The notes: a model not told the origin generated them from the sequence alone. 64,000 nucleotides of DNA from Desulfosporosinus metallidurans (GCF_001936615.1 NZ_MLBF01000022.1:1-64000); one strand, 5' to 3'; positions 26,888-35,833 are shown, counted from the stretch's first letter. Numbers and translations: made by a program.

Positions 26888-27922
26888 TTATTTATTATTA
26901 GCTTCATATGCTGCTTTCATATTATCGTAGAGCACATAATTATCAACATTGACTGCTGCCGGCAATTGCTTATTCGTGACAAACAGAGCTTGCTGATTCT
27001 CGTAGATCTTCTTTAATGTGCCATCTTTTACGCTGTCATAAACGTATTTAGAGGTAAGCCAGTTGCCTTCGCCTTCACCCAGCTCTATTAAAGCTGGATC
27101 CTGCTTAATCTGAGCTGCAACCCAGTCGGCTACTGTTTTAATATTTTCCGGTTTTGATCTGTAATCCATAGCCTTAAAGAGTGCTGAGGTGAAATGAATG
27201 AGAAGATCTTTATTCTTAGATGCATAGGTCGGAGTTACAACAAAACTTGACGGAAACTGCATCTGGTCTTTATAGGTGTTGTTATCGGCAAGTGTGACGA
27301 CTTTATCACCCATTTTTTGCTTAACTGTTATGGTTGAAGGAGACCAGATGGCGACAGCGTCAACATTACCAGTTACCATAGCGGTAACCGCAGCGGACGG
27401 ATCCATCTGAACCACCTTTACGTCCTTTTCGGTCATACCAACTGAGGCCAGCGCAAGGTCAAGAATAACCTGACTTGAGGTTCCAAGAGACGTTCCGATT
27501 GTTTTGCCTTTAAGATCTGAAATTGTGTTAATTCCCTTATCTTTGTTACCCATTACTGCATCGGCGAGGCTTGTATCGTCGATCGTGATAATATTCGCCT
27601 GCCCTTTTGCGGCGAGAGTGTGAGCACCATGACCGATTTGGGAAACATCGATATTTCCGCTACCCATGGCAGCAATCTCATCAGGGCCTTTTGCAAATTG
27701 CACGAGCTCGACATCAATGCCTTCCTGTTTGAAGTAGCCCATTTTTATTGCAGTGACTAAAGTACTGGCGCTGCCCATATTAGGCATATAAGCTACTCTC
27801 ATTTTAGTAAGTTTTTCTGGCTGTGACGATGAGGTGCTGCTGCCTGCGTTACCCGTGCTACACCCTGCAAGCAGGCCAGTTGCTAGAACAATAGATAATG
27901 CGATGCCTAAGAACTTCTTCAT
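26888..27922 (-). CDS. ABC transporter substrate-binding lipoprotein (TauA/SsuA/NMT1-like)
   Basis: The 344-residue protein begins with a lipoprotein signal ending LLAGCSTG, so it is anchored by Cys20. The body (MRVAYMPNMGSASTLVTAIK, GYFKQEGIDVELVQF, GKTIGTSLGTSS, MVTGNVDAVAIWSP) is the periplasmic-binding fold for nitrate, sulfonate, taurine and related small molecules. It is not a typical sugar-binding family, which matters for the pathway proposal. It is the third gene of the transporter operon. Confidence 0.9.
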   Translation of the reverse strand: MKKFLGIALSIVLATGLLAGCSTGNAGSSTSSSQPEKLTKMRVAYMPNMGSASTLVTAIKMGYFKQEGIDVELVQFAKGPDEIAAMGSGNIDVSQIGHGAHTLAAKGQANIITIDDTSLADAVMGNKDKGINTISDLKGKTIGTSLGTSSQVILDLALASVGMTEKDVKVVQMDPSAAVTAMVTGNVDAVAIWSPSTITVKQKMGDKVVTLADNNTYKDQMQFPSSFVVTPTYASKNKDLLIHFTSALFKAMDYRSKPENIKTVADWVAAQIKQDPALIELGEGEGNWLTSKYVYDSVKDGTLKKIYENQQALFVTNKQLPAAVNVDNYVLYDNMKAAYEANNK

Positions 27923-27994
27923 AAATTCTCACTTCCCCTTTTCTCTTTTTTTAATTTTAATGCATTTACGCATCGAAATTCATAATATTATTAA

Positions 27995-28786
27995 TTATTT
28001 CCTGACTTCCAAATACTCCTGATAAACCTGACTCCAAATATAGTTTTTTAAGTCAAGAAACTCCTTCGTCATTTTTGTTTCTTGTGTACGTGGATATGGG
28101 ATATTGACATCCACTATTTCCTTAACACGTCCGGGACGGGCGCTCATTATGACGACCCTTTGCGACAAAATAATTGCTTCATCTACGTCGTGCGTAATAA
28201 AGAAACAGGTCTTTTTCTCTTTTTCCCAGGTTTCCAGCAGTTCCGATTGCAGCTGCGTACGTGTCTGAGCATCTAAGGCACCGAAAGGCTCGTCCAATAA
28301 TAAAACTTCAGGATTAACAGCATACGCCCTGGCAATAGCAACACGTTGTTTCATTCCACCGGATAACTCTTTAGGATAGCTTTCCGCAAATTCTCTAAGA
28401 TCCACCATATCAAGATAACGATTAGTAATCTCAGTAATCTCTTGCTTTTTAAGTTTTTTCAGTTTTAAACCGAACTCAACATTTTTACGAACTGTCAGCC
28501 AAGGAAAAAGCGCATATTGTTGAAAAACGACACCACGCTCGATTCCAGTGCCGACAACCTCCTTATTATCGACATATACTTTACCGGATGTCGGGTTTCC
28601 TAGACCGGCTATAATATTTAATAGAGTAGATTTTCCGCATCCCGAAGGCCCAACCACGCAAACAAACTCATTTTCCATAATATCAAAACTTACGCCGTTA
28701 AGCGCAACTACTTCACCATTTCGTCCGTCATATATTTTTTTAACATTATCAATTTTTACCTTTACAGTACATGAGTTTCCTGCCAT
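27995..28786 (-). CDS. ABC transporter ATP-binding protein (TauB/SsuB-like)
   Basis: A 263-residue ABC ATPase with Walker A GPSGCGKSTLLN, signature LSGGMKQRVAIARA, Walker B VLLLDEPFGALD and the H-loop FFITHDVDEA. It belongs to the nitrate/sulfonate/bicarbonate importer subfamily. Its start overlaps the permease gene by 25 bases, so the two are coupled. Confidence 0.93.
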   Translation of the reverse strand: MAGNSCTVKVKIDNVKKIYDGRNGEVVALNGVSFDIMENEFVCVVGPSGCGKSTLLNIIAGLGNPTSGKVYVDNKEVVGTGIERGVVFQQYALFPWLTVRKNVEFGLKLKKLKKQEITEITNRYLDMVDLREFAESYPKELSGGMKQRVAIARAYAVNPEVLLLDEPFGALDAQTRTQLQSELLETWEKEKKTCFFITHDVDEAIILSQRVVIMSARPGRVKEIVDVNIPYPRTQETKMTKEFLDLKNYIWSQVYQEYLEVRK

Positions 28787-29556
28787 CCGGTTAGTCTCCT
28801 CTCAAGGAATTTCATCATTTTTTCGAATATCAAGCCGATTATACCGATGAATACAATTCCCAACAACACGACAGCCATATCAAAATATTGACCTGCGGCC
28901 ATTATCATCATGCCAAGGCCTCTTGAGGCGCCTGTCATTTCTGCCGCAACAAGTGTCGTTAGGGCTGCCGATAAACCTAAACGCATACCAACCAGAATGA
29001 ACGGTGTTGAAGCGGGAACAACGACCTTTAAAAATATGTCTCTATTTGTAGCTCCAAGTATTCTTGCAGCTTTTATCAAGGTTTCATCCACATTGCGTAC
29101 ACCCTGGTAGATAGTGACAACCATGACAAGGAAAGTGGCAATAAAAATTACGACTACTTTTGCCCTTTCATCCACACCCACGCCTGCAATAATTAGTGGT
29201 ATATAGGCAATTGGTGGAATGTTTCTTACGAACTGAATCCAGGGCTCAACCAAATTTTTAAATATTTTGTACCAGCCCATCAAAAATGCCACAGGAATCG
29301 CCACGATAAAGCCTAAAACAAATCCGGCTAGTACTCTAAATAAGCTAATTCCAATGTTATCCCACATAACCCCTATTTTTACTTCTTTGAAAAATGCCTC
29401 TACAACCTGTCCCGGCGAAGCAAACACCATCGCCGTTTTTGGCATAACCGCCAGCAGTTTCCAAAATGCAAACGCGAGCAAAATTGAAATTACAAGCCAT
29501 ACAAAGTCAGGAATGCCACTTCGTTTCTTGGCGAAGCCTTTCTGCTTTACTTCCAT
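28762..29556 (-). CDS. ABC transporter permease (TauC/SsuC-like)
   Basis: The 264-residue protein has about six membrane helices and the coupling EAA motif AARILGATNRDIFLKVVVPA. It is of the nitrate/taurine/sulfonate permease type. First gene of the importer operon; about 600 bases without an intact gene lie upstream, so the operon promoter should be there. Confidence 0.92.
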   Translation of the reverse strand: MEVKQKGFAKKRSGIPDFVWLVISILLAFAFWKLLAVMPKTAMVFASPGQVVEAFFKEVKIGVMWDNIGISLFRVLAGFVLGFIVAIPVAFLMGWYKIFKNLVEPWIQFVRNIPPIAYIPLIIAGVGVDERAKVVVIFIATFLVMVVTIYQGVRNVDETLIKAARILGATNRDIFLKVVVPASTPFILVGMRLGLSAALTTLVAAEMTGASRGLGMMIMAAGQYFDMAVVLLGIVFIGIIGLIFEKMMKFLERRLTGWQETHVL

Positions 29557-29941
29557 ATTACCCTATCCCCTTTTCTCATCATGCTGAATAATATTACAAA
29601 TTCGCCCCGAAACTGAGATTAAAACACCTGTGAAAATAATCAAAAAGATTAGCCTTTTCGCGCAGAAAAGAATTAGTGACTTATTTCAGATTCCTGCATT
29701 CCAATCATATTAATTCCATTATAAATAGATTAATACATCAATTCACATAATTACAGTATGAACTTTTATCATACTATACAGGCAGGCCAAGCAAGCAATC
29801 TCCACATATAAGCTAGCCAAAAACACCCCTTGAGCTTCAATCACCTGCTGGTAATGGGATGAAATTCAAGACACTGCACTATTAGTCCACAATAGATTAT
29901 GGTAATTTTTCACTGAGTAACTGTTATACAAAGGAAATTAC
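29557..29941. other. Intergenic region upstream of the importer operon
   Basis: AT-rich sequence with no recognisable gene. It must hold the promoter for the transporter operon, but I could not identify a convincing -35/-10 pair or operator. No riboswitch fold was recognised. Confidence 0.3.
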
Positions 29942-30006
29942 TGGTATAATATTCTTAGGAATGGTGGCAACTATGATTTTTGATACTTAACCCTTGGATT
30001 TTAATG
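29942..30006 (+). pseudogene. Remnant of an mntA promoter and 5' end
   Basis: The extended -10 TGGTATAAT, a 22-base spacer and ATGATTTTTGAT match 10374-10416 with identical spacing, and the following bases (CCTTGGATTTTAAT against CCTTTGGACTTCAAT) still align. The frame stops after five codons (TAA). The rest of the toxin-antitoxin pair is missing. The palindrome at 30048 follows immediately. Confidence 0.65.
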
Positions 30007-30047
30007 GAGTTCTACCCTTTGCAAACTAAACATTATGTAATTGACTC

Positions 30048-30099
30048 AATTATAGCTTCAAACGAGCACTCCGAAGAGTGCTCGTTTGAAGTTATAATT
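30048..30099. repeat. 24-bp stem palindrome related to the 10040 and 11583 elements
   Basis: Arms of 24 bases pair almost perfectly around the tetraloop CGAA. The inner arms (AAACGAGCACTC/GAGTGCTCGTTT) share AACGAGCA/TGCTCGTT with the two palindromes around mntA/hepT. It follows the mntA remnant by about 40 bases and precedes the 3' end of the convergent Fic gene, where it may also terminate transcription. Confidence 0.6.
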
Positions 30100-30151
30100 A
30101 GTTTGCTATTGCGTCCCGCAGTCTCAGTACTCATCCTTTATAGCTGCCTTC

Positions 30152-30835
30152 TCATCTAGGATCGCTTTTTGTATTACCTTTTGAGATTTCATTAGCGTTT
30201 CTGACAATCTCTACATAGTTTAATAGCTCTTCCTCAAGGTATTCCCCAATAAGAGAAACCATCTCTGATGGATCTTCCCCGTTTGTGTGATAACTTGTGA
30301 AGCAATCATAGTATCGCTTACGATCATGAAATTTTATGTTAATGGGAGGATAACCCTCCTTCATCAACTCAAGGTTTAAAAGCAAGCGTCCGGTTCTGCC
30401 GTTGCCGTCAATAAATGGGTGTATGGCTTCAAATCCCAGATGAAATTGTGACACACGTTCAACCACATGAGGCAAGGACATTTCCTGGTATTTTAAAATA
30501 AGCTGTTCCATTCGCGCAGGCAATAGATATGGCTGTGGCGGCGTATGAACAGCTCCCATAATAGTTACAGGCACACGTCTGTATACTCCTCTATCCTCAC
30601 GGTTGTCCATCAGAACCAGGCTGTGAATATCTTTGATGACCTTTCCGGATAGCGGAACTTTTTTCTGTACCAATTCCTCAACATAGTGATACGCGTCCTT
30701 ATTGCCTACTGCCTCTAAATGGTCTTTCAGTGGCTTTTTATCTATGGTTATTCCCTCTTTGATGATTAAGGCAGTTTCCTGCAAGGTAAGCGTATTGCCC
30801 TCTATAGCATTCGAATTATACGTGAAATTAATCAA
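30152..30835 (-). CDS. Fic family AMPylase
   Basis: The 227-residue protein has the Fic motif HPFIDGNGRTGRLLLN with the catalytic histidine, and an N-terminal inhibitory motif in NSNAIEGN (S-x3-E-G), so it is an autoinhibited class II-like enzyme. It transfers AMP to target hydroxyls. The start is a TTG; Fic-like coding (DRARILLINF) continues about ten codons further upstream to a TAA, so the native N-terminus may have been lost. A frameshifted fragment of an unrelated conserved protein lies just upstream. Confidence 0.8.
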   Translation of the reverse strand: MINFTYNSNAIEGNTLTLQETALIIKEGITIDKKPLKDHLEAVGNKDAYHYVEELVQKKVPLSGKVIKDIHSLVLMDNREDRGVYRRVPVTIMGAVHTPPQPYLLPARMEQLILKYQEMSLPHVVERVSQFHLGFEAIHPFIDGNGRTGRLLLNLELMKEGYPPINIKFHDRKRYYDCFTSYHTNGEDPSEMVSLIGEYLEEELLNYVEIVRNANEISKGNTKSDPR

Positions 30836-30874
30836 TAATATCCTAGCACGATCAGTTAAATATTACCAGTTTAA

Positions 30875-31090
30875 TTATTCCGACCCTTTTTCTTTTCGAG
30901 CCTTTTTTTGACGTTCTTGATACATCTCCTGAATCCAAAGGCTTACAGGTGCCTTCCACTTTCACTTTTACTGGGTATGTTTTTGATCAGACTTCTTGGA
31001 TTCAATCCCATCTCTTTAGCCATTTTCATTGTTTCTTCGTTCAGTCTGCATTTCTTTTTGGCTTCAGCCCATTCTACATCCAATGATTGG
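30875..31090 (-). pseudogene. Frameshifted small conserved protein
   Basis: The minus strand reads LDVEWAEAKKKCRLNEETMK and MAKEMGLNPRSLIKNIPSKS, then a one-base shift, then KWKAPVSLWIQEMYQERQKK to a stop at 30875. The two halves together resemble a widespread short clostridial protein of unknown function with the MGLNPRSLIKNIPS motif. The frameshift makes it non-functional unless it is a sequencing error. Confidence 0.55.
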
Positions 31091-31192
31091 CAAGATCCAG
31101 ATCATCCCGATGGAGAAAAGATTTTAATATGCAACAGTTGCAATGGTCTAATAGCAGTAATAGATGAAAAGTAGTCAAAGCAATTTAATACT

Positions 31193-31471
31193 TTATATTA
31201 ATCCTGAGAGTTTCTCATTCAACCTATAAAAAAACATTCTATGAAAAAGTAGGTTCAATAAGTCAAAGTCCTTATTTGAATTTGCCTTCTCATAATTATA
31301 AAGAGCGTCATACTCTAAGTTATCGTTTGTAATCCCTGCGACAAGTCTTCGATTAACTTCTTCTTTAATTAATTTTTTATCTTTTAAGAATTGCTTTTCA
31401 TTGTCTAATTCTTCTTTGAGTTCTCTTCGTTTTTCTATATTAGCTGTTCTTTTACCATTACCGAGTGACAT
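31193..31471 (-). CDS. Small charged hypothetical protein
   Basis: About 92 residues, rich in Lys, Glu and Asn, with a probable coiled coil (KRRELKEELDNEKQFLKDKK). The second ATG (31471) is preferred because AGGGGG lies eight bases upstream. I do not recognise a family. It stands alone near pseudogenes. Confidence 0.45.
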   Translation of the reverse strand: MSLGNGKRTANIEKRRELKEELDNEKQFLKDKKLIKEEVNRRLVAGITNDNLEYDALYNYEKANSNKDFDLLNLLFHRMFFYRLNEKLSGLI

Positions 31472-31589
31472 GAACATTGCCCCCTGTTCTGAAATAACTT
31501 GAAGTATTATTAATTTTATGCTTTCCTTACTAATAAAGCAATATTCTCACGCCCGAACGAGGGCGATCTGTTACCCTAGTGTATAGGGA

Positions 31590-31802
31590 ATTGCACCAGG
31601 GGCAGTCAACACGAATATAGGTGCTACTATAACCGTTCCCAATGAATTTGGCATGGCAAAAGCAATGGCAGGTATCAACTTAAACCCCCGAGCGGGTGAA
31701 TCCGAAGAAATCGCTAAAGTTGCGTTATTTTTAGCCTCCGATGATTCGAGTTTTATTAATGGCACAGTCATCCCTGCAGATGCAGGCTGGACTGCATACT
31801 AA
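31590..31802 (+). pseudogene. 3' remnant of a short-chain dehydrogenase/reductase
   Basis: About 70 codons encode the SDR C-terminus: IAPGAVNTNI, the variable helix, SEEIAKVALFLASDDSSFIN and GTVIPADAGWTAY. The frame is closed by a TAG just upstream, and the Rossmann and catalytic parts are missing. Confidence 0.7.
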
Positions 31803-31991
31803 CCCACGATATTCTTAATTTACGTGTGGTTTGGAGAAGAATGATTCTTATAGGATAGACTTCATGATTAGCAAGAAGTTTTCATTGCCTGAAATATTCA
31901 CAAATTCTTGACAAATTCTTAAAATGTTCTCCTCGCAAATTGGGCACTCTAAGGAACGTTCCAGTTAACGAAAGTACAAGGAGGAGTGCAA

Positions 31992-32348
31992 ATGTTGAAA
32001 AAGTTTGCTGTAAGTTTTCTAACCGTAGCTTTTCTGGCGTTAAGTGCTGCAACGAGCTTAGCTGCTCCGGATCCTGCAAAACTTGATGAGCTCAAAGCGT
32101 TGAACCAACAAATGTTTACGCTAAAAAAGCAAATGGTGGACAAGCAATTGGACGCAGGACTCCTGGATCAAGAGAAGGCTACCAAGATTAAAACCTTCAT
32201 CGAAGAGCGTCAAAAGCAGATGGAAGCAGACTTTGCTAAAGGGCAATACACTGGTTTTGGGAAGAAACAGGGTCAGGGCTTTAACAAAGGGTGTAAACGC
32301 CAGGCTCCGGATACTCCCAAAACGAGCCCTTCTCCAAGTAACACGTAA
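31992..32348 (+). CDS. Exported DUF2680 family protein
   Basis: A 118-residue precursor with a Sec signal peptide (MLKKFAVSFLTVAFLALSAA, cleavage probably near SLAAPDP). The mature part is helical and charged (ELKALNQQMFTLKKQMVDKQ, GLLDQEKATKIKTFIEERQK), as in the DUF2680 group of unknown function, and ends in a Gly/Lys/Pro-rich tail. AGGAGG lies seven bases before the ATG. Location is likely the cell surface or pseudo-periplasm. Confidence 0.75.
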   Translation: MLKKFAVSFLTVAFLALSAATSLAAPDPAKLDELKALNQQMFTLKKQMVDKQLDAGLLDQEKATKIKTFIEERQKQMEADFAKGQYTGFGKKQGQGFNKGCKRQAPDTPKTSPSPSNT

Positions 32349-32378
32349 TCTTACAGATTATCAACTGGAACTAGCCAC

Positions 32379-32407
32379 AGTCCCCCAACTCATCGAGTTG
32401 GGGGACT
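32379..32407. terminator. Hairpin downstream of the DUF2680 gene
   Basis: A perfect 13-bp GC-rich stem (AGTCCCCCAACTC/GAGTTGGGGGACT) with a 3-base loop lies about 30 bases after the stop. A related hairpin occurs at 38562-38588. It may be a terminator or a dispersed repeat; there is no clear T-run. Confidence 0.5.
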
Positions 32408-32710
32408 CTAAGTCTAGCCATGGGGACGTTTTGTTTGGCATGCGTTACTTAATCTTATTGATTATTTCTCTTCCAATGTTAAGTATTCCAGACACTCATC
32501 CTCATTGCGTTCTTTCATAAACATCTCAAACTGTCTAATGTCTTTAAAGAAACCTAAAGTAAATGTAAGATCGATCAATGTATCACTATCGCCATGCGTG
32601 GCGCACCAAGAGAAAAAGGAACCTCTCGCGAAGTTCCTCTAATTCTTACTCGGTGGATCTTGTCGTTCCCCAGAGAGTAGGTATCACACTGGATGATATC
32701 GAACATAACT
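32408..32710. other. Stretch with an unassigned minus-strand gene fragment
   Basis: The minus strand is open for about 58 codons before a stop near 32462 (RNFARGSFFSWCATHGDSDT, then LIDLTFTLGFFKDIRQFEMF and ERNEDECLEYLTLEEK) but begins after an in-frame TAG and lacks a start. It looks like the 3' end of a lost gene I cannot name. Confidence 0.3.
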
Positions 32711-34006
32711 CTAATACCCGTATTGATCAGGTGCCTCCCCCCGCTTGCTTACAATCTTAGGACTGAGAGGCAACGGTTTATCTGAGTTTATTTCCTCAAC
32801 TTCCACCTTAAACTCCCATTCATCGCCATAATCAAAGAGGTAGAGGAATGTTTTCCCCGGGTATAATCCCAATTCCCCAATCTTGACTTCATCAGCGTTG
32901 GCCCCTTCTTCATCAAGCGGTGAATCATAACGGTCATATGACCATTTCTTATTATCCATAAAAAAGCTATAGAGATGATCATCGTCAAAATCAAACGCCT
33001 CTTGTATTGCTAAATGCAATTGATGAAGAGTATGTTTAGCCGCCATTTCGATTTTTCGCCATATCCCCCGACTTAAGGACACTTTAATTAAGTAGGTGCC
33101 TTCCATAAAATCCTGATCTTCTCGGGGTAGGGTACGTATTAGTTCACCCGGCGCAACCAAAGAGACAAATTTCTCATAAAACGGTTCTCCCATACTTTCT
33201 TGCCGTGCTCTAGCCAATTCAGCAAAACCCTGCGGTTTCTTGCCCATACTCCGGATTACATGTTCCAGTCCATCAAGGATATCTTGAGATGTCAAGCCAT
33301 CCTTTCGAATGTTCACTTGATTCCAGTCCAGGTAGTCCCGGTAATTAAACAAAATTGGTGCTAAACTCACTCCAAACTCCGTTGGGGTTAGGGTTGTAGC
33401 CTCGATTTTACGCCGAGAAAAGTTCAGAGCCTCTTCATCTTGGGTAAACTGCCAAAAGCCAAAATACGTGAAGTACCAAAGAAAATATCCCCAATCCCAT
33501 AAGTTGTGCCACGGAGACGCTGAATCCTTAACCTTTAACGTTTTCCCCGCTTTACAATGAGCTAACTCTTGCCAAATAGAGGAAATGAGGCGCTCATTTG
33601 GGATACGTCCATAAGTTGCTTTTTGCAGAGCTCCCCAATCAGCATCGATCCAAAGTGTCTCTAGAAGATAGAAGTACTGCTCGGTCATTGTCAAGTTCAA
33701 GTATTCTTCGTAGCGTTCTGAAACCTGTAGAAGAAATCTCCCTCCCTTACCTGGTAACATAACAGCCAATTTACCTGCTAAAGCTAAATGATAAAACATA
33801 TGCAATAGGGGATATGAGCCCTGATCAAGCTTAGGGTTAGCATCTTCCATTTTAAAGCTCACGAGTTGATTCAACTCCCATAATCGCTCCTTAGACATAT
33901 ACTGGTTTTTAGGAGACAATACGGGTTCCTCCTGCTTCAGGCTATCCATGAACCTCTGAAAGTCCTGCAATATAGGAGTGGGATAGGTTGCCGTGATCCG
34001 AAACAT
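32711..34006 (-). CDS. pRiA4b ORF-3 family protein
   Basis: The 431-residue protein has an N-terminal helical region of unknown role and a C-terminal pRiA4b ORF-3 domain (TYLIKVSLSRGIWRKIEMAA, HLAIQEAFDFDDDHLYSF, YLFDYGDEWEFKVEVEEI). The domain is common in mobile and accessory DNA; its function is not established. The C-terminus stops soon after GEAPDQYGY, earlier than the acidic tail often seen. It stands alone. Confidence 0.8.
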   Translation of the reverse strand: MFRITATYPTPILQDFQRFMDSLKQEEPVLSPKNQYMSKERLWELNQLVSFKMEDANPKLDQGSYPLLHMFYHLALAGKLAVMLPGKGGRFLLQVSERYEEYLNLTMTEQYFYLLETLWIDADWGALQKATYGRIPNERLISSIWQELAHCKAGKTLKVKDSASPWHNLWDWGYFLWYFTYFGFWQFTQDEEALNFSRRKIEATTLTPTEFGVSLAPILFNYRDYLDWNQVNIRKDGLTSQDILDGLEHVIRSMGKKPQGFAELARARQESMGEPFYEKFVSLVAPGELIRTLPREDQDFMEGTYLIKVSLSRGIWRKIEMAAKHTLHQLHLAIQEAFDFDDDHLYSFFMDNKKWSYDRYDSPLDEEGANADEVKIGELGLYPGKTFLYLFDYGDEWEFKVEVEEINSDKPLPLSPKIVSKRGEAPDQYGY

Positions 34007-34101
34007 GTTTTCTTCTCCTTATAATCAAAATATACTCTAGCGAGGATTGTTGTCCCTCTGAACTATATTATAACAGTAACAATAACCTTACCTTAAAATT
34101 C

Positions 34102-34365
34102 CTATAAAGTTGTATCCCTAATTTTCTTTTCTTGATACTTTTTAAGCCCGGCACTTCGCAGCTTGCAAGCGGGACATTCGCCACAGCCCGTCCCCATAAT
34201 GCCGTTATAACACGTTAATGTGTTTTGCTTAATATACTCCAATCTGCCTAATTGAAGGTGATTGCTTCTACTCTTTCAAATTTTTTCATTGCCCAGCACA
34301 AACAGGTAGTGCTATTCTGTCCGCCACTGAATACGACCAATGCTGACTGATTCAGTGTATTTTTC
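34102..34365 (-). pseudogene. queC: Internally deleted queC (7-cyano-7-deazaguanine synthase)
   Basis: The minus strand encodes the PP-loop start [20 protein letters not shown] then [12 protein letters not shown] and a stop. It then jumps directly to the C-terminal zinc site ([25 protein letters not shown]). About 120 residues between are missing. PP-loop SGGQNST also differs from the usual SGGQDST. The gene is dead; queuosine precursor synthesis must rely on another copy, if any. Confidence 0.75.
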
Positions 34366-34678
34366 CTGCCCTTCCTACCTAACCAAATTCCTCCATGTAA
34401 GACGATGATCGATCCCTAAGTTTATAATTATATCACAACATTGTTATACATAACCACCTATAGATAGTGAACTCGTCCAGCTAAAGCTGGACATCGAGTC
34501 TTCGGTGGGGGACTCTACCCCCACCAATCAAAAAAAGGAACACCCACTTATAGAAGTGGGTGTCTTAACGGTTAGATCTAGGAAGCTTAGTGCGATTGTA
34601 TATGGATGCCAAGGATTTAATTGGCGGAACGACAATAAATGATGGCTTAAAAGTATGTTCCGCCGAGTAGTTGAACCG
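34366..34678. other. Intergenic stretch with hairpins, possible IS200/IS605-type end
   Basis: Contains TCCAGCTAAAGCTGGA, a GGTGGGGG/CCCCCACC stem, the 34540-34563 palindrome and an inverted repeat GGCGGAAC/GTTCCGCC around 34623-34667. Closely spaced hairpins without a transposase suggest the end of a lost IS200/IS605-like element, but this is inference. Confidence 0.35.
34540..34563. repeat. Palindrome ACACCCACTT-ATAG-AAGTGGGTGT
   Basis: A perfect 10-bp stem and 4-base loop. Its core is the exact reverse complement of that at 918-933, so the two are inverted copies of one element. Confidence 0.55.
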
Positions 34679-35833
34679 TTATAATTCCTCAGTTACCAAA
34701 TCAAAGCCTTCAAGCGTGGCCGAATCATCAATCCGAATCATCAAATATCGTATACCATCCTTGGTTACTTGCTTAACATTTTTTAGATCTTGTGGGCCGA
34801 TCGTGATCGCCGCTGTGTTATTATCAATTTTAATCGACTTCGTTCCATAATTAGGGGTAATACTCGATGCTTTAAACTCGTAGTTTTCTGCACCCACAAC
34901 ACCCAGAAACGAGGATCTTAACTTATCTCCGGTATTTATTCCACTATTTTCTAAAATTCTCTCCATATCTTTCAAACCTATCAAAGACACTTCTCCACTT
35001 TCAGCCTCTGCGTCAAGCCGGCGACCAAGTTCCTCATAAATGTTTGAAACAACTTCAGGCTCAATTTCTGCTCCTACAACATCTCGGACGACTTCTAAGA
35101 AACGCTCTTTATCAGCCTTCGCAGTTGATTTAAATTCACAATCGAGAATATTTTCTACAAACAAGGGATTGGGCTTGTTTTCTTTTTGGGTATAATAAAC
35201 AACCTTATCAGTCTCTGCTGCATCTTCACTAAACGCTGGAAACATAAAACCTTCAAAAGGAGCCTCTGTATTAATAATCACATTCATAGGAACACTTGTT
35301 TTGAACTCTCTTTCTTCAAAATCAAATTTAAGCGACTTTTTAGGAATAATAATAGGACAAATACTACCTATAAAAAATCCCAAGGTATAGGCTTTTTCAT
35401 CATCAAGCTCGTTATTTTCCTTTCTAGCTGATTTATAAACCTCTCCCCGTATAAAGCTGATCATAAAATCCATCTCATAAATCTCACAGGTCTCTTCCAG
35501 GATTTTATTCACAATAGTTAATGTCGTTTCTCTAAAATCCTCTGTGCGCAAAGTATCCAACATATGTTTTTGAGTTGTATTTTCGCCCAGTTTATTGTCT
35601 TTGAACTCTAACTCAAAAATTTTAGAATCAATCTTTCCTGACAATATCTTTTTGAAGCCTTTTAAATACAATTCTTTTCTTTCTTCATCCATCATATCAA
35701 AATGCAATTTTTCTGAACAAAGGATGTCCTTGCTTTCTTGTTTGATATAATAACTGCAAATTTCTCGCAGTTTCAATTTTGAGTTGTTTATTTTAAGTTC
35801 TCTGCGAATACTGGAAATATCTTCCTTATTCAT
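34679..35833 (-). CDS. DUF4317 family protein
   Basis: A 384-residue protein starting MNKEDISSIRRELKINNSKL, the typical beginning of the DUF4317 family found widely in Clostridia. Predicted soluble and cytoplasmic, with no membrane segment or known catalytic motif that I can see. The function is unknown. It is monocistronic, and the downstream region is IS- and pseudogene-rich. Confidence 0.8.
   Translation of the reverse strand: MNKEDISSIRRELKINNSKLKLREICSYYIKQESKDILCSEKLHFDMMDEERKELYLKGFKKILSGKIDSKIFELEFKDNKLGENTTQKHMLDTLRTEDFRETTLTIVNKILEETCEIYEMDFMISFIRGEVYKSARKENNELDDEKAYTLGFFIGSICPIIIPKKSLKFDFEEREFKTSVPMNVIINTEAPFEGFMFPAFSEDAAETDKVVYYTQKENKPNPLFVENILDCEFKSTAKADKERFLEVVRDVVGAEIEPEVVSNIYEELGRRLDAEAESGEVSLIGLKDMERILENSGINTGDKLRSSFLGVVGAENYEFKASSITPNYGTKSIKIDNNTAAITIGPQDLKNVKQVTKDGIRYLMIRIDDSATLEGFDLVTEEL

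Noticed and set aside
30908..31174. Plus-strand 88-residue hydrophobic frame
   Set aside because: Antisense to a recognisable frameshifted conserved protein; the hydrophobic look is a by-product of the opposite strand.
32578..32760. Plus-strand 60-residue frame after the DUF2680 gene
   Set aside because: Antisense to an open minus-strand fragment and to the 3' end of the pRiA4b gene; no motif.
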